The notes: a model not told the origin generated them from the sequence alone. A DNA stretch of 64,000 nucleotides from Sycon ciliatum (GCF_964019385.1 NC_088646.1:8803071-8867070); one strand, 5' to 3'. Numbered from the stretch's first letter, positions 1 through 24,148 are shown. Translations and numbers: made by a program.

Positions 1-1657
1 AGTCCTTGGCTTCTGCTTGGAGACTGGAGGTGATGCCACGCACGTAATGAAGGCACTTGTTGACAATAACTAAGGCTGCGATAAAGTCGGTGTTGGTGAT
101 AGCCGTCGGCAAACCATTCGCATCCGTAATGGAGTCTCTTGACCACGCCTGGGGACCTTCATCCAGGATTGCATTGAAGCAGACCACAAGCATGGGGTGA
201 AGGGCCAGGAAGGATTCCAGTGCATCAAGACGCTGCACCCACCGTGTCCTGCAGAGATCCTTTACCTTGGATGTATCAGGTTCCTCATCTGCATCATTCA
301 AAGCGGCCTCGAGCGCTTTCTGGCGTTTCGGATGGGAGTCGAAGAAAACTGCTACTCGGGTGACGACGCCCATCATATTCTGCACCAAACGATCTTGCAG
401 AGACGAGACGACCACCAAGTTCAGGCAGTGCGAGGCACAGTGCAGGTACAAAGCTCGGGGGTACTTCTCTGTGATACGGGCAGCGGCACCTTTCCTGGCT
501 CCTGCCATGTTGCCTGCTCCGTCATAGCTCTGTCCACGGAGCTTGCCAAGGTCAAGGCCAAGACTGGTGATGGTATCCGTGATCAGCTTAGCGAGGGCCT
601 CTCCGGTAACTCCTGCTGCACACTCAACGAACACGACAAAATCCTCTCGAACCACCTTTGTCGATAGGTCCACGTACCGTAACACCAAGCTGAGTTGCTC
701 CTTGTTTGCCACATCTGTCACCTCATCAGCGATGACCGTGAACCATCCAGCATCCTTGACCCGATCAACAATCCTCTGGGCAATCTGGTCACCAATGATG
801 TCGATCAGTTGGTTCTGGATATCTCCTGACGTGTACGTTGCATTGGCTGGGGCAGAAGCAATATGACCAGCTAGGATCTTGTCACCAGCCTCCACTCTGA
901 AGTCCATCAAAGCCCAGAAATTTCCACAGTTTGCGGAATCCGCGGCCTCCTTGTTTGTGCTGGCGTCTCTGTGACCTCGCAGAGGAATATTTTGTCTGCC
1001 GCACAAGATCAGGATTTTGATTATCGCCTCCAACTTGGCGCGATTCGCAGCTACCCTAGCCGCGAGTCCATCATTGGTCAGCTGTGCTATGTCCTTCGTT
1101 TTCCCCTCCATGACACTGAGGAAGCCGTCAGCTCTTACCACAGGCACAGCGTCCTGGTGGTAGGCTTTCCCCATATGCTCATCCAGGAGCGCCAGTGCTT
1201 TCCGAAAGTTCGTCAAGGGACGTCTTGCCAAAACACCGAGCGACGATCCTCGGAATGCATTTGCAAATAGACAGCATGGAACGCAGACTCCGCCGGAAAG
1301 CGAAGGGCTAAACACCAGCCATGGCTTGTATACATCGAGCCAGCGGGGCTGAAAAGACCGGCCACCATTCTTCGGGAAAACAAACGAACTATCCGGTTGG
1401 ACATGGTCCTTTAGCAGGGCAAACATCACGTCGTCGTCGAGCGGTGCACCCTTCGCAATGTCCTCCATGAAGGTACCGATGTCATTTCGGACGACTGCTA
1501 CTGGTACAGCCAAGGGCGACAACTGCGGCTCTTCCGAGTCTTCGACTTCGACAATTTCGCAATTAGATTCGTCAGATTCGGAAATGGCACTGGCACTGCT
1601 GCTACTGGTATCTGGTCTCTTCGACTTCCCTCGACTGAAATACTTCAAGATCGACAT
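1..1657 (-). CDS. hAT-superfamily transposase (DUF4371/TTF-type), C-terminus cut by window edge
   Basis: Reading the minus strand from the ATG at 1657 gives one uninterrupted frame of about 552 codons that runs off the left edge. Order seen: a short Ser/acidic N-terminus starting MSILKYFSRGKSKRP; a TTF-like zinc-finger region with FQPRWLDVYKPWLVF followed by CVPCCLF; then the DUF4371/hAT core with VIADEVTDVANKEQLSLVL (first acidic position) and GQSYDGAGNMAG (second), and LYLHCASHCLNLVV after it. This order is typical of hAT-derived proteins such as the ZMYM1/THAP0-like family. The hATC dimerisation part and third catalytic Glu would lie beyond position 1. No stop or frameshift is visible, so the copy may be recent or domesticated. 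A transposase would excise and insert DNA in the nucleus; activity is inference. Confidence 0.88.
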   Translation of the reverse strand, partial: MSILKYFSRGKSKRPDTSSSSASAISESDESNCEIVEVEDSEEPQLSPLAVPVAVVRNDIGTFMEDIAKGAPLDDDVMFALLKDHVQPDSSFVFPKNGGRSFQPRWLDVYKPWLVFSPSLSGGVCVPCCLFANAFRGSSLGVLARRPLTNFRKALALLDEHMGKAYHQDAVPVVRADGFLSVMEGKTKDIAQLTNDGLAARVAANRAKLEAIIKILILCGRQNIPLRGHRDASTNKEAADSANCGNFWALMDFRVEAGDKILAGHIASAPANATYTSGDIQNQLIDIIGDQIAQRIVDRVKDAGWFTVIADEVTDVANKEQLSLVLRYVDLSTKVVREDFVVFVECAAGVTGEALAKLITDTITSLGLDLGKLRGQSYDGAGNMAGARKGAAARITEKYPRALYLHCASHCLNLVVVSSLQDRLVQNMMGVVTRVAVFFDSHPKRQKALEAALNDADEEPDTSKVKDLCRTRWVQRLDALESFLALHPMLVVCFNAILDEGPQAWSRDSITDANGLPTAITNTDFIAALVIVNKCLHYVRGITSSLQAEAKD

Positions 1658-1752
1658 TTTCATAAGAATCCATTCGACTTGCGGATCACAAAACGACGTT
1701 GACACTTCTCTTTCACTTCCACCAAGTCTAGCTACACAAAGTGCGAGTCTAT

Positions 1753-2450
1753 ATCTCTTAGCCTGTCACCAGGAAACCCTATATATAGGGTTTGACATAA
1801 CGCTACACATAAAGACCCTATATATAGGGTTAGGACCCCTAAAGAAAGGGTTTGATCAGTCCTCACAACTGGGCACACAATACACACAGTTTCACTTGGG
1901 TTTTTTTGATATTTTCACTGCATTGCCATTGATGTTAGCAGGAGCGCTCCTACGACGTGCGCGAGTGTCGCCGCATTTGCTGCTTCCGACCCACGTGTGG
2001 ATCAGCTGATGCAGAAACGGCAATGGCGGGAGCGGCAGCTGCGACAGCCGCTGTTGATGCTTCGCCTTCTTCTTCAGGAGCATCCGACGCTGCTGGAACA
2101 TCGACATCATCATCCTGAGTCGACACCAGGTCGCCAGGAACATTCTCATCGCCCGAGTTCGTCTCCACTAACTCAAGTTGCTCTTCCTCCATCGTGAAAA
2201 ATCAAACCCTAGATATAGGGTCTAGAAAATGTTACGACAGCGCTGCACTAAAACTAACCGTACTCGAAGAAAACAGCAACAAAATGATCACGGTCTTCAG
2301 CAAGAGAACCGTACGTACATTCTACGTATGTAGGCCCATGGCGCCCAGGCGTCTAGTTGCCATAGCAGCCAAGTGGGCTCTCAAGAGAGCTCAAGATAGA
2401 ACGCGCGGCTGAAAACCCTATATATAGGGTTTGACAGGCTAAGAGATACC
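1753..2450. repeat. Inverted repeats with palindromic AAACCC...GGGTTT boxes beside the hAT gene
   Basis: Near-perfect 20-bp palindromes of the form AAACCCTATATATAGGGTTT lie at 1774-1793 and 2413-2432, with a shorter one at 1815-1830 and a variant at 2204-2221. Outside the outer two, TCTTAGCCTGTCA (1757-1769) is mirrored by TGACAGGCTAAGA (2432-2444). The block therefore has matched inverted ends. It lies just 5' of the hAT transposase start, so it is either the terminal and subterminal region of that transposon or a separate MITE. The left end of the hAT element is outside the window, so I cannot decide. Confidence 0.6.
1950..2192 (-). CDS. Small acidic, Ala-rich hypothetical ORF inside the inverted-repeat block
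   Basis: An 80-codon minus-strand frame starting MEEEQLELVETNSGDEN. It is rich in Glu, Asp and Ala and ends with a basic stretch. Its ATG is about 12 nt from the palindrome at 2204-2221. I recognise no domain. Because it sits between the palindromic repeats and the hAT start codon it may be an accessory or 5' exon of the transposon, or a chance ORF. Confidence 0.25.
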   Translation of the reverse strand: MEEEQLELVETNSGDENVPGDLVSTQDDDVDVPAASDAPEEEGEASTAAVAAAAPAIAVSASADPHVGRKQQMRRHSRTS

Positions 2451-3884
2451 GGTACTTAGTTGTACAATGCGCAGTGCATCCGAAAACGACCAAACTCACA
2501 TTCAAAGGCAAAGATCTACACACAACTAGTACTACCACGGTAGTACTAGTTCAAATTACAGTACCGGTAGTAGAGTCTACTACATTGTACTAAAATTAAT
2601 AATTTAGCACTACTGCGCCTGTCACCCGCGAGAACATGACTGCATGTGCAGCCATGCATGCAGTCTCAAGTGCAACCTGCATGCGCTACTAGTAATACAG
2701 TTGGCCGGGGCCCCGTCGTGCAGCGCAGCATCGTGTGGCGTCGATCTTGTCGACGTCGAGTCTCGATCGCGGGCGGGCGTAGATCCACAGCAGTACGAAA
2801 ATGGTACCTGAAATTTTTGAGGGGGGTGCTTGGGCACCCAAAGCACCCCCCCCCCCCCCCCCCTGGCTACGCCACTGACACTAAAAGCAAGGTGCTTGGA
2901 CAACCAGCCTGGCAGGACTGTATTTCAGCGCTCCATGGTAGGCCGATCCTGGACCATGATCAGTCGGGTGTCTATATACCATGGAGACAACACTGATGAC
3001 TGTACCGTGCAATGACGTTGGTTTTGCTCCTGGACTACCTGTCACGGTCGCCTTTCAGCAGGGTCGATTTATACACGCTCACATATAGCATCGCTGGACT
3101 GGGCCGCGTCTTGGGTCAGCAGGTCATGTCCGCAATCGCGGGCTGCGTACTATGCGTAGACCACACGTCACATAGAACCTCCAAATCCGGGGTCAAAGCG
3201 TTCCGGGTACAGTATGATCCCGTGTCGTCTCCCTAGAGCCTACGGCTCACTGGTGTACACTTAGTACATCTGCCACCCCACTACATTGTACTTCATTTCA
3301 TGGAAATCTGAACAAAATAAGGTCATGATGCAGTCTCATGATACAGAGCTTTTTCAAGGACTCCGTTCCCGCCACCGCCCCGGCGCTCACCCCGACATTG
3401 TGGTGAACAGGTTGCATGTCAAAGCACATTGAAAAGCATACGAAATGTGACAGGTTCGTCTCCATCAGCGCTTGGAGCGATTCTGAAGCTTGTTCTTTTT
3501 CGCGCAAGCCATGGAAGGGCTTCCTGGCAACTGCTCTGACTCAACAACAGTGTTGGACATAAAGTGGAGCGCCATTCTACTGCTTCTTTCACCTCCACGC
3601 ATCCACTCCCATACAAGTGAACTGGGCTTCGCTTGTTCACCAGCGATTCAAAAGGTTTCTCGCACGTGACCCCAAAAGGTGGCCGTTGGTACAACCGTGA
3701 AAAAGCTTCATAGCGAACATTTGGTGTGTTGCCTGTTCTCCATGGGGATTACAATAGGCAGCAATGAAAAGTACTAAATGATTGGCTTGATGTGTTGAAA
3801 CTACCAGTCGCTGGTGCACGATGTACTGTGTGTAATCACGGTAATTGTTGAAGCCGGCCTTGTGATGTTATCGTGTGTTTCTAG
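2451..3884. other. No supported gene; homopolymer and repeat debris
   Basis: Contains a poly-C run (about 2846-2863) next to GGCTACGCCACTG, which looks like a transposon end. The minus-strand reading between about 3300 and 3820 is broken by stops in every frame. The right part must contain the intron preceding the exon at 3885. Confidence 0.5.
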
Positions 3885-4450
3885 GTGTTGCGGCTGCTGC
3901 TGCGACAGCCACCCAGGGAAGCTACCCAACAACACCCGCTGTGCAAGCACAGTACCCTGGACAGCAAGCTGGTGCTCCCATGCAGCAGCAAGGCCAATAT
4001 CCCGGTCAGTACCCAGGGAAGCAACAGCAACCTGGTGAGTACCCAGGTCAGCAGCCCGGTCAGTACCCGGGTCAGCAGCCCGGTCAGTACCCGGGTCAAC
4101 AACAGCAACCCGGTCAGTACCCAGGTCAACAACCTGGTCAGTACCCGGGTCAACAGACGTATCCTGGGCAACAGCAGTTCGCAGGTCAATATCCAGGTGG
4201 ACCAATGGAAGTGAAACCTGAGCATTCCGCTGCTATGGGTCAACCGAATTCTAATGCTGGCATGCAACAAACAACAACAGCAGCATATCCACCTGCACAA
4301 GGATTCCCACAGCAAATGCCACCCGGCAACCAATCATACCCACAGCAAATGGCCCCCAATCAAGGATACCCGCAACAAATGCAAGGTGGCGCAGGTCAGA
4401 TGGGCTCGATGCCACCATCCTACCACGATGCCACTCAATCCAAGTTTTGA
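3885..4450 (+). CDS. Terminal exon of a Pro/Gly/Gln-rich protein with PPxY-like tail
   Basis: The exon follows a good acceptor (TGTTTCTAG, ending 3884) and enters the frame with two bases completing a codon; it stops with TGA at 4448-4450, about 188 residues. It starts with an Ala run and is then dominated by imperfect YPGQ/QYPGQQ repeats (about 12 YPG units), followed by a Met/Gln/Pro segment with three SYPQQM/GYPQQM-like repeats and the C-terminal tail [17 protein letters not shown] is a candidate WW-domain ligand (PPxY). Such tails occur in several membrane and endosomal adaptors and in annexin-type N-termini, so the family cannot be named. No upstream exon was identified with confidence. 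Confidence 0.7.
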
Positions 4451-7352
4451 TATCCCACCTCAAGAAGGCTGCAAAGGGCAATGCAGCCTACACCCAGAAC
4501 TACCTTATTTTATAAAATTCCTTTCTTTACCTAACACTCATTCTCCTCGGGTTTTGCCTTCAGTCTGCAAGTTAGCTTTGCACCTATGGAGGCGTATACC
4601 AGTACCCAGGGAGTACTAGATTTACTAAAGTCTACTACTCCCTGCTCATATCTACACACTTTCATAGATAAGACTACTCCTAGACACCCTAAACCATGTA
4701 AACGGCTGAAGCTTTTCTTTTACTTCCTCAGCACATGCAATGTTGTACCTAAATCATGGATGGTGTTTCTCTGGGGAAGAGAGAGCACGAGATGTCCATG
4801 TAATTGACTGTTCACCATAATGGATTCTGCCCCCCCCCCCCTTCTTTTTAAATCACCCTGTAGCATTGGTGACAGTCGCATTCAGTGTGGCAATGTAGAC
4901 GTCATGTATCTCTGCTACGTAAAGGCTATCCCGCCCTTTGCCTTCCGAAAGTCTCCTCTCTTCACACAGCTTGTGGCACCTCTTGAAACGTGTCACTTGT
5001 GTTGTACAATTCTTTACGTTTGCCGTGGGGCAGAACAGAACACCGGCTTGGTGTGCACAACCGCATGTTGCTACACTCCATATATGTGTACCGTTTCAGA
5101 ATTTCCTGCTCAGGAAATCAAGTAACACCGCAATGCTGCAGCTTCTATTGCGAGTGTGTACGTGCATACATGTGTGTGTGCGTATGCGTGTGTGTGTGCG
5201 TGCCAGCTAGTTCGGTTGGTAGGTACACTTATGCCTGATTGTGTTGGGTCTGTTGCCAACGGGCTCGGCAGGTGTAATGTTGTACCTGCCACTTTTGTTG
5301 GTTCCAGGGTTCATATACTTTCTATTTGAAGTATACATACCTGTTAACCATGCATGGACTGCTTCTGGCTATGTGTAATCAATGGTGCTAGTGAAGCTTA
5401 TATCAGATTCACTCTGATTTAGCCACCCACACTGCATTGTAGTAGCAAGTATTACCTTCACTGGGGGCAGGGGTAACTGCAGTTGGATCCCTGGACGGAT
5501 ACCCTGATGCCGTCAATCCTTTTTCTGCGCCTTGTCCTCGCCCACTTACTGAGAGAGTGAGGTGTGGTGAGCCCATAAGTGAGATCATTTTCAAGTCCAC
5601 CCAGAGTTTTGGGGATTTCAGGGGGTGTCGGCCGTTGGGCGGTTCAATAGCCAATTGAGTCATCTTTCCAAGATTCCTTTTGAGTCTCTCTCCCCTCTCC
5701 CGGGGAGACCCACGTAACCAGTTTTGGCACTGAGCAACAAGTACAAGCACAAGTGTGTGCGCGTGTGTGTGTTGTGTGGATTAGACAGTTATCTGGCGCA
5801 AGTCTTGATCTGTCTCATTCAGATCTTGTTCGCTATCGTTGCTATAAGCGAAAATCTGTGGGTGCACATCCAGTGCATTTGCAGATTTGCGTGCTTCTCT
5901 TGCGACAGCCCGGACGTATACATGGCACATGGTGTTTGTGTGTGTGTGTGTGTGTGCGCGCGCAGGACCTCACCCGCCACCGAAGACAGAAACACTGTGT
6001 GTAGAACGGTCCCCTTTCACCTCAATTACTCTCCTTGTTGCTTTTCCTTTCTCGCTGTTGTCTCCCGCTTCTGGGAGCGACGTGGCCATTTTGTGGCAGT
6101 TGTACATATTAGTAGTAGTAGTGTGTGTGTGTGTGTGTTTGTGTTTGTGTGTGTGCGTGTGTGTGTGCGTGTGTGCACACTCGCGCGCGCGTGTGTGTGT
6201 GTGTGTCACTGTGTGTTGTACATTGAAGAAGGGTAGGGCTTCAGTGCATAGTATTAGTACACCAATGCCAGGGCACCCGGGCAGGTCTACCAGCAGAGAA
6301 TGCTGAAGAACAGTATAGCAAGAGGGTACCGGTAAGTAAGTTCCCATCAGCTTACTCTTGTAGCCCTAGCTACATTATAAGATTGCCTGCAATGGCTATG
6401 TTCCAATCATAGTTGAACTTGTAGCCCTAGCTGCATTATAATATTGCCTGCAATGGCTATGTTCCAATCATAGTTGAACTTGTAGCCCAAGCTACATTAT
6501 AATATTGCCTGCAATGGCTATGTTCCAATCATAGTTGAACTTGTAGCCCAACATAATCATGATAATCATTGTAGCTACTTGTACTACCGGTGCTCGTAGT
6601 TATCTGGACATCTGGCTACTAATCATAGTTATAAGTAATATGCCTAACTAACTTATGGTCTCTTACTCTTGAATGCATTGCTAATGCTAGCCACTCACTG
6701 TCTCAGTTGTAGTGACCTGCAAGAAGTCGACAGCTCAGTGTTCATGGTGTTGCCAAGGCTCAAGAGGTAGATCTGCTCCAGTCACTAACTGTCTTTTTTG
6801 TGGTTGTGTGTGTAGTACATGTATTTCTTCTGCCCGGCCTCGGGAGGGTAACTAGTTGGGACCGGGTAGATTGTGGTCCCTCTCAATGATTACTAAAGAG
6901 TTCATAACCCCCGTAGATCTACTCATGGTACTGGCCCTACTGCAGTACTGGGCCGTAGAGAGAGAGTCTACTCTTGATACTGGTGATCGACGTGTCGCAA
7001 TGATGCATGTCATGTTCATGTCGACGTGTAGATCTACGTGTACGACTGTACGTGCATGGTGCATGCAGAAGGTACATGTACTATGCAGTATACGGTACGG
7101 CCCTACGGGATCGGGACTAACCCCGGTACTACTGCGCCATGCGCCAGGCAGTACTAGTAGATCGAGTGTATTATACAGATCGAGTGTACTGCACTGCACT
7201 GTACTGGCGGTCGAAGAGTTATCATCTTCTTCCTTGGCTTCACAATACATGATGTAGCTTGTGTTCAATTAAATTTATATTTTATGTGCCATCGCCTATC
7301 GCCATTTCAATTCTAGACTAGAGGTTTTTTACTGCCTACTGGATCGGCCATC
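4451..7352. other. Intergenic: 3' flank of the PGQ-rich gene and 5' flank of PPCS
   Basis: No coding exon recognised. It holds TG/CA microsatellites (about 5159-5203, 5935-5962, 6119-6212), the 61-bp tandem repeat at 6357-6549 and AT-rich unique-looking sequence. The PPCS promoter should lie in the last few hundred bases, but no core element stands out. Confidence 0.5.
6357..6549. repeat. 61-bp tandem repeat, three copies plus a stub
   Basis: Units begin CTTGTAGCCC at 6357, 6418 and 6479, and a partial fourth at 6540. Copies differ by only a few bases, for example CTAGCTACAT versus CTAGCTGCAT and AAGCTACAT. Confidence 0.9.
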
Positions 7353-19154
<11,802 letters not shown>

Positions 19155-20424
19155 TGCTGCCATGAACCTTTCTGAACGTTTGATATCATCGTAGGAGAGA
19201 TGGTACGGAACGGAAGTCTGGCTGCTTGCCCACTGCTGATTGGATCTTCCATGTGCTTTGAAGGTATGTTTGTTTCTTAGGCACAAGAGGGTCATGGAAA
19301 CCGTCCACCACTGTTTCTATTCGTATATGCGCTCTCAGACAGTTTTGCATGTGTGTACCATTATGGCACCAACCGCCTGTTTTAGTTTCCTCCTCCTACC
19401 ATTTGACACGCACGATCATCAGCAGTGAATCGTCTCCTTCTATTCGTCGCGGTGTAGCCATGGTTCAAACCTTCTTCCAACAGGGTTCATTGCCGACATT
19501 GCAACGATGACCGTAATATAGCCCACGTTATCAGTACTTCAGCTCCAAATCAGAATTCCTCTATATCATTGAGTGTGGCTGCGGCTACTGGCCACCGGGT
19601 ATACACTGTGTACTATGGTGCCAGGTAGGCACCCGTTCTGGCTGAAGTTGTGTGCGTGTGTGTGTGTGTTCCCGTGTTAGGTTAGTACTAGGTATCTTTT
19701 GTTTTGTGGCTTTCGGATTATTTCCAAAATTCAATATCTTTTGATACCGATTCCAGTGGTGTTGAGACCTCGGGTTCTAATTTATCAAACGCATCTAGAT
19801 ACATGTAGTCCAAAGTTCCAAACTCTTATTATTATTTTATGCAATACATGTATAGATAGAGTTGTTTTCTTTCGAATGTTATTGCCTATCTGGCATGGCC
19901 AAACCGAGTGACGTTTTATTCCAAAAGTACTTTGAAGTATGTTTTTCAGAAGGCGCCTCTGCCTGAAAATCTACGACTTAGTAATAACCTACTAATAGGT
20001 GATCATTAATTTTTATAATTTGCTTTAGAGACAGTGCATTGCGTTGCAATGCTTCTGACGAGAATAGTCACAACTGTGCGTGACAACTGCAATAGATGAC
20101 AATGGACGTGTTCAGTTCTTTTTTTTCTTTCTGTGTGAGCTTTGCTGTCATGTTGGTGCAGCAGTGCTCAGTTTGGGTCACTCCTGTGCCATGTGCTAGG
20201 TTTTTAAAGTACAACAGTACCGGACGCAGATACACCAGGGATCACTTATAGATTAGTATGTGCGTTTGTGAATTCCTAATGTGGGTTTTGGATCTGCTGC
20301 TCCGTGCTTTGTGATACGTAAAACTGCTCCGAGTACCCGTATGTGAGACCTGGCCCGTAATTAGTTCCCTTTAATATCTTTAAAAAAATTGCGGAAATCT
20401 GAACCATACCATTAGTACACACAT
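19155..20424. other. 3' flank of PPCS; no gene recognised
   Basis: Unique-looking sequence with a short TG tract near 19651. No protein-like frame with plausible splice sites was found. Confidence 0.45.
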
Positions 20425-20778
20425 CAAGAGTCCATAAACAAGAGTATGCAACTGTGATCTCTTTTCTATGGGCCAGATGCGCGGCGCGCTGCCTTCATTA
20501 CATCATTCAGCTGCAGTCCGCGCACTGCGGAAAATCGAACACCGCACTTTTCCTCTGGGTTGAAATAAACTTTCGTACGGAACTGAAGTTCACGCGCCAG
20601 AATTTAGAGATTGCGTAGGTACTGGAACGAATCGAGCAAAAACAGATGGGCTCGTACGAGAAATTGTGAGTTTGAATGCATGCTTTCAGAGCGTGATGAA
20701 GGCAAGTTACATAATGAAGGCAGCGCGCCGCGCACTGACCCATAACCACAGTTGCATACTCTTGTTTATGCACTCTTG
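20425..20778. mobile_element. MITE of the 7-bp-duplication family (copy d)
   Basis: TIR CAAGAGTCCATAAACAAGAG then TATGCAACTG, inverted at the right end with one change. Flanked by CACACAT at 20418-20424 and 20779-20785. Subterminal GCGCGGCGCGCTGCCTTCAT is also inverted on the right side. A poly-C run (20811-20834) follows the element. Confidence 0.88.
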
Positions 20779-21252
20779 CACACATGTGTATAGTGGTGGT
20801 GGTGCCCTGCCCCCCCCCCCCCCCCCCCCCCCCAGAATACAGAGGGTCTGAACCGGGCATAACCCCATACTGTTCATAATCCGTATCAAGGCGTCGTAAA
20901 TACCGGTATCTTACGGCTCCCTGGTTCATAAGGTACATGTGAGTGGTTGTAAGACTGCATGGGACCCAAGCTACCAACCAGTCCCTCCTTGCAGTCAGGA
21001 ACACTATTAATTTTTCCATACACTATTACAGTTCGGCAGGAAGCGTGTGTTCCTCGTTGGAACAACCGATTTCTTCACAGTGTTTTACTGATTACAGTGT
21101 GAGTGTGTCATCAGCCTTGCCATATGCTGCTGCCCTCATGCTCAGTCTCATCTCAGCGCCCTGTAGCTGTGTCTGTGGCACTTACACAACCATGATAATA
21201 ATATTCAGCCGACTAAAAGACTAGTAAAGAAAGTGACGTACATGTACCTACT

Positions 21253-21343
21253 CTACTACAGTGCTGGCAACTGAAATCCGACCCCCTTGCCGGCGCGGCG
21301 CCCCGGCAAGGGGGTCAGATTTCAGTTGCCAGCACTGTAGTAG
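21253..21343. repeat. Near-perfect 41-bp-arm hairpin
   Basis: Arms 21253-21293 and 21303-21343 are complementary except for one position (C versus T after AACTGAAATC). The 9-base loop at 21294-21302 is CGCGGCGCC. Arms start CTACTACAGTGCTGGCAACT and are GC-rich near the loop. Confidence 0.9.
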
Positions 21344-21964
21344 TACTAGTACATGTATACTCGACACTGCAAAGACTCAGTCAGTATGCATACCATGCCC
21401 AGTGCTGCCAAACCGTCCGATTTTTGAAGGCTCTTCCGAAAACTGGTCCGAAAAGGGAAACGTCCGAAAAGCAGCCAAAATGTCGGAGATCATTACTTTC
21501 CTATGCAGAAGTCCTGTACTTTCACTTTTCATGAATTCAGCGCAACTGAAGCCAAGGCACAAATCACTGTACATTTGCTTCTAAAAAGGCTAGGGCTTGG
21601 CTGTGGAGCTGAGGTGCAAAGTAACATGCCTGGATCAGGTTGGATGGCATGTACACTCACAGTCTGACCAGAGTCAGTGTGCGACCACACACATCATTAC
21701 AAAATTCATGTAAACTCTGGGGCTACCATGGCAACGAAGCGAATTTTCGTGGTGTTTAGGCGATATTTTGAATTCTCTGTTAAAAATTTGCCGAGGAGAA
21801 AAATTCGCACCATCGCCCATCGGGCATATGGCCAGCCTTCAGCCTTGGCGGTGAAGCCGAAGGGTGTCCGATTTTGGGCGAAAATTATTTGGCAACACTG
21901 CATGCATGACATCATGCGGCAGATCCGCCTAGCGGCTAGCGCACCACTACTGGCACTACTAGTA

Positions 21965-22150
21965 CAGTCGTCCCTCTCTAATCCGGCACTTTATAATCCA
22001 GCACCCTCTATAAACCAGCACAATTTTCAGTAGCCAAAATGTCCTCTTCATGCACATTGCAGCAGTAAATCAGATTCGTTAATCCAGCACCCTCCCTAAT
22101 CCAGCAGATTTTCGTGGCACAAATGGCGCCGGATTATAGAGGGACCACTG
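21965..22150. mobile_element. Tigger/pogo-like MITE
   Basis: Ends CAGTCGTCCCTCTCTAATCC and, inverted, CAGTGGTCCCTCTATAATCC, flanked by TA. 186 bp. Inner TAATCCAGCACCCTC is repeated. Confidence 0.75.
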
Positions 22151-22168
22151 TACTACTAAATAATGTAC

Positions 22169-22892
22169 TGTCGTGGCTGGCTGATCGTCCCTACGTGTTA
22201 GTTATCCCAAGCCCGTTTGCACAAAGTATATGTGCGCCTCTTGGTAGTTCCACTCAGGCGTACCTCAGACCCAAAGCACAGAGAGAAGTCAGGGTGGCGG
22301 AGCCCTCAGGTCCGATATAGTAAAGGAACAAAGGAACAGTAAGAAACTACAAAGTCAAAGGCCACACCGGCTCAAGCGGACAAGTCCGCTTGAGCGGTAG
22401 CGGAACTCCTATAAAGAAAGTCAAGAAAGCTATAAAAGAGAATAAGACTAATACAAGACTCAAACAAGACTCCTAATAGACTAATACTTCTCATAGATAT
22501 CTGGCCAAGTCAGCGAACTTATACTAGCTGAAATCTATGCGAGCGGCTACGAAGGGAAGGATCGAGCAGGCAGCAGCGAACGAGTAGTGAGCTGTGCTGA
22601 ACTCAGCAAAGAGTAATGTATCTAAGTATTGAAGCTAATGCTAATCATGAATCGGAGCAAGCGGAACAGCAGAACAGCGGACCGGCAACAGAGACAATAG
22701 CTGACAGTTCTATGGTAATGGATAGTCTAGGTCCGGCGACAGGAGAGGTAACCCTATCCTAATCAAAAGGAAGAGAACATTGATGAAGAGCCGCGGTAGA
22801 GGTAGGTGACAGGCTGATAATGAATGTGTGCAGCACTAGTACTATACTATAGTGGTATTGGTGAGTAGTACTATCTATACAGGGCCATGACA
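22169..22892 (-). repeat. 3' LTR (minus orientation)
   Basis: 724 bp, TG...CA borders. Contains the palindrome CAAGCGGACAAGTCCGCTTG near 22373. Same sequence as 32266-32989. Confidence 0.92.
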
Positions 22893-24148
22893 TCTCCCTC
22901 GGCTACAAAGAAAAGGGTCACGTCCTCGTGACGGGAAGAAATAACACAAAAGAGCAAATGAAAAAGGGCTAAAATAAAAGAAAACGAAACATCGCAGTAG
23001 TTCCAAAGAGGGTGTGAGCAAGATGGAACAAAGCTTCAGACTTCGAATCAGGAAAACGAAATCGGAAAGAAGCTACGGCTAGAACTAATGAACGCAATGT
23101 AAAGTCTAATTTCTTTGGCAGGTGGCATCTCTAGCAGGGTCTAATCTTTGAAAAATTGTGACGCAAAACAGTCACTAGCAGCAGAACAAAACTATGAGAT
23201 AACTGATGAGCTATGCCGAACAAAACAAAACGAATGGACAGCGGATCTAATCTATTGGCACAAAATCTTGTTGTGTGCTGGGAAACAATCTTAACCCTTT
23301 AAGTGCCATAAGTGGTTGACAAGATTTTCCTGTCAAGTGCCACGATCAGCTGAGCAGGAGTACTTTCTGAATGCCACGGTCAGCTGGTTCTCACCCTTCC
23401 CTCAGTGCCACGCAGATTTTTGCAATTGTGCTATTTTACAGTTATAAACTTCAGGACGGCAAGTGATGGTGATATATTGCTACTACTCAAAGATAATGTA
23501 TACATGATATGTTCAGAATATCATCAGCAACATGTTTCAGAGCTCAGCATGCAGAAAAATAGTAATGCCAATGAATGCAGCAGTGTCAAAGTGAAAATAA
23601 GTCAGCAAGACGGAAATGCGCACATACAAACTTAGTTTGCAGCAGCGGTACAACGTAGCAAAAACTGCTTGTGGTATGGAGATAGTTGCTAAATTTCACA
23701 GCAGTAGCGCAAGGTTATGCACACGGCTGTCCCATGCATGCGAAGCGCGTTCATTTAATATGGCGGCCAAATTTTAATCTTTTTCATTTTTTACGCGATC
23801 TGGCCTAGTCGTATGTTTGCAATTTCGCTCGACTTCCATCTCAAACGGGCAAGGTCAACCGAAACCACGGGTGTTTGCCAGGTCATTCGATAGAGTTTAG
23901 AGCTTGGACTGGCCTTGCCTTCGACTGTGCCGCCGCTCGAGCGATCTTTTTGGGTTACCCACGCGCTACGCATGGTTTCTTTCTCGACGTGGGTGCAATT
24001 ATTTTTGGATCGTCGCTCGATTTCAAGGGCTCACCAACCTCGTCAGCGAATTTTCTCCGCCTCGCAGACAATTTTCTAGTATACCTCGATGTCCTAGCCT
24101 TTCGATTTTGTGTATTCCTAAGCTTGACGTGCATCACTGTAGCTTTTC

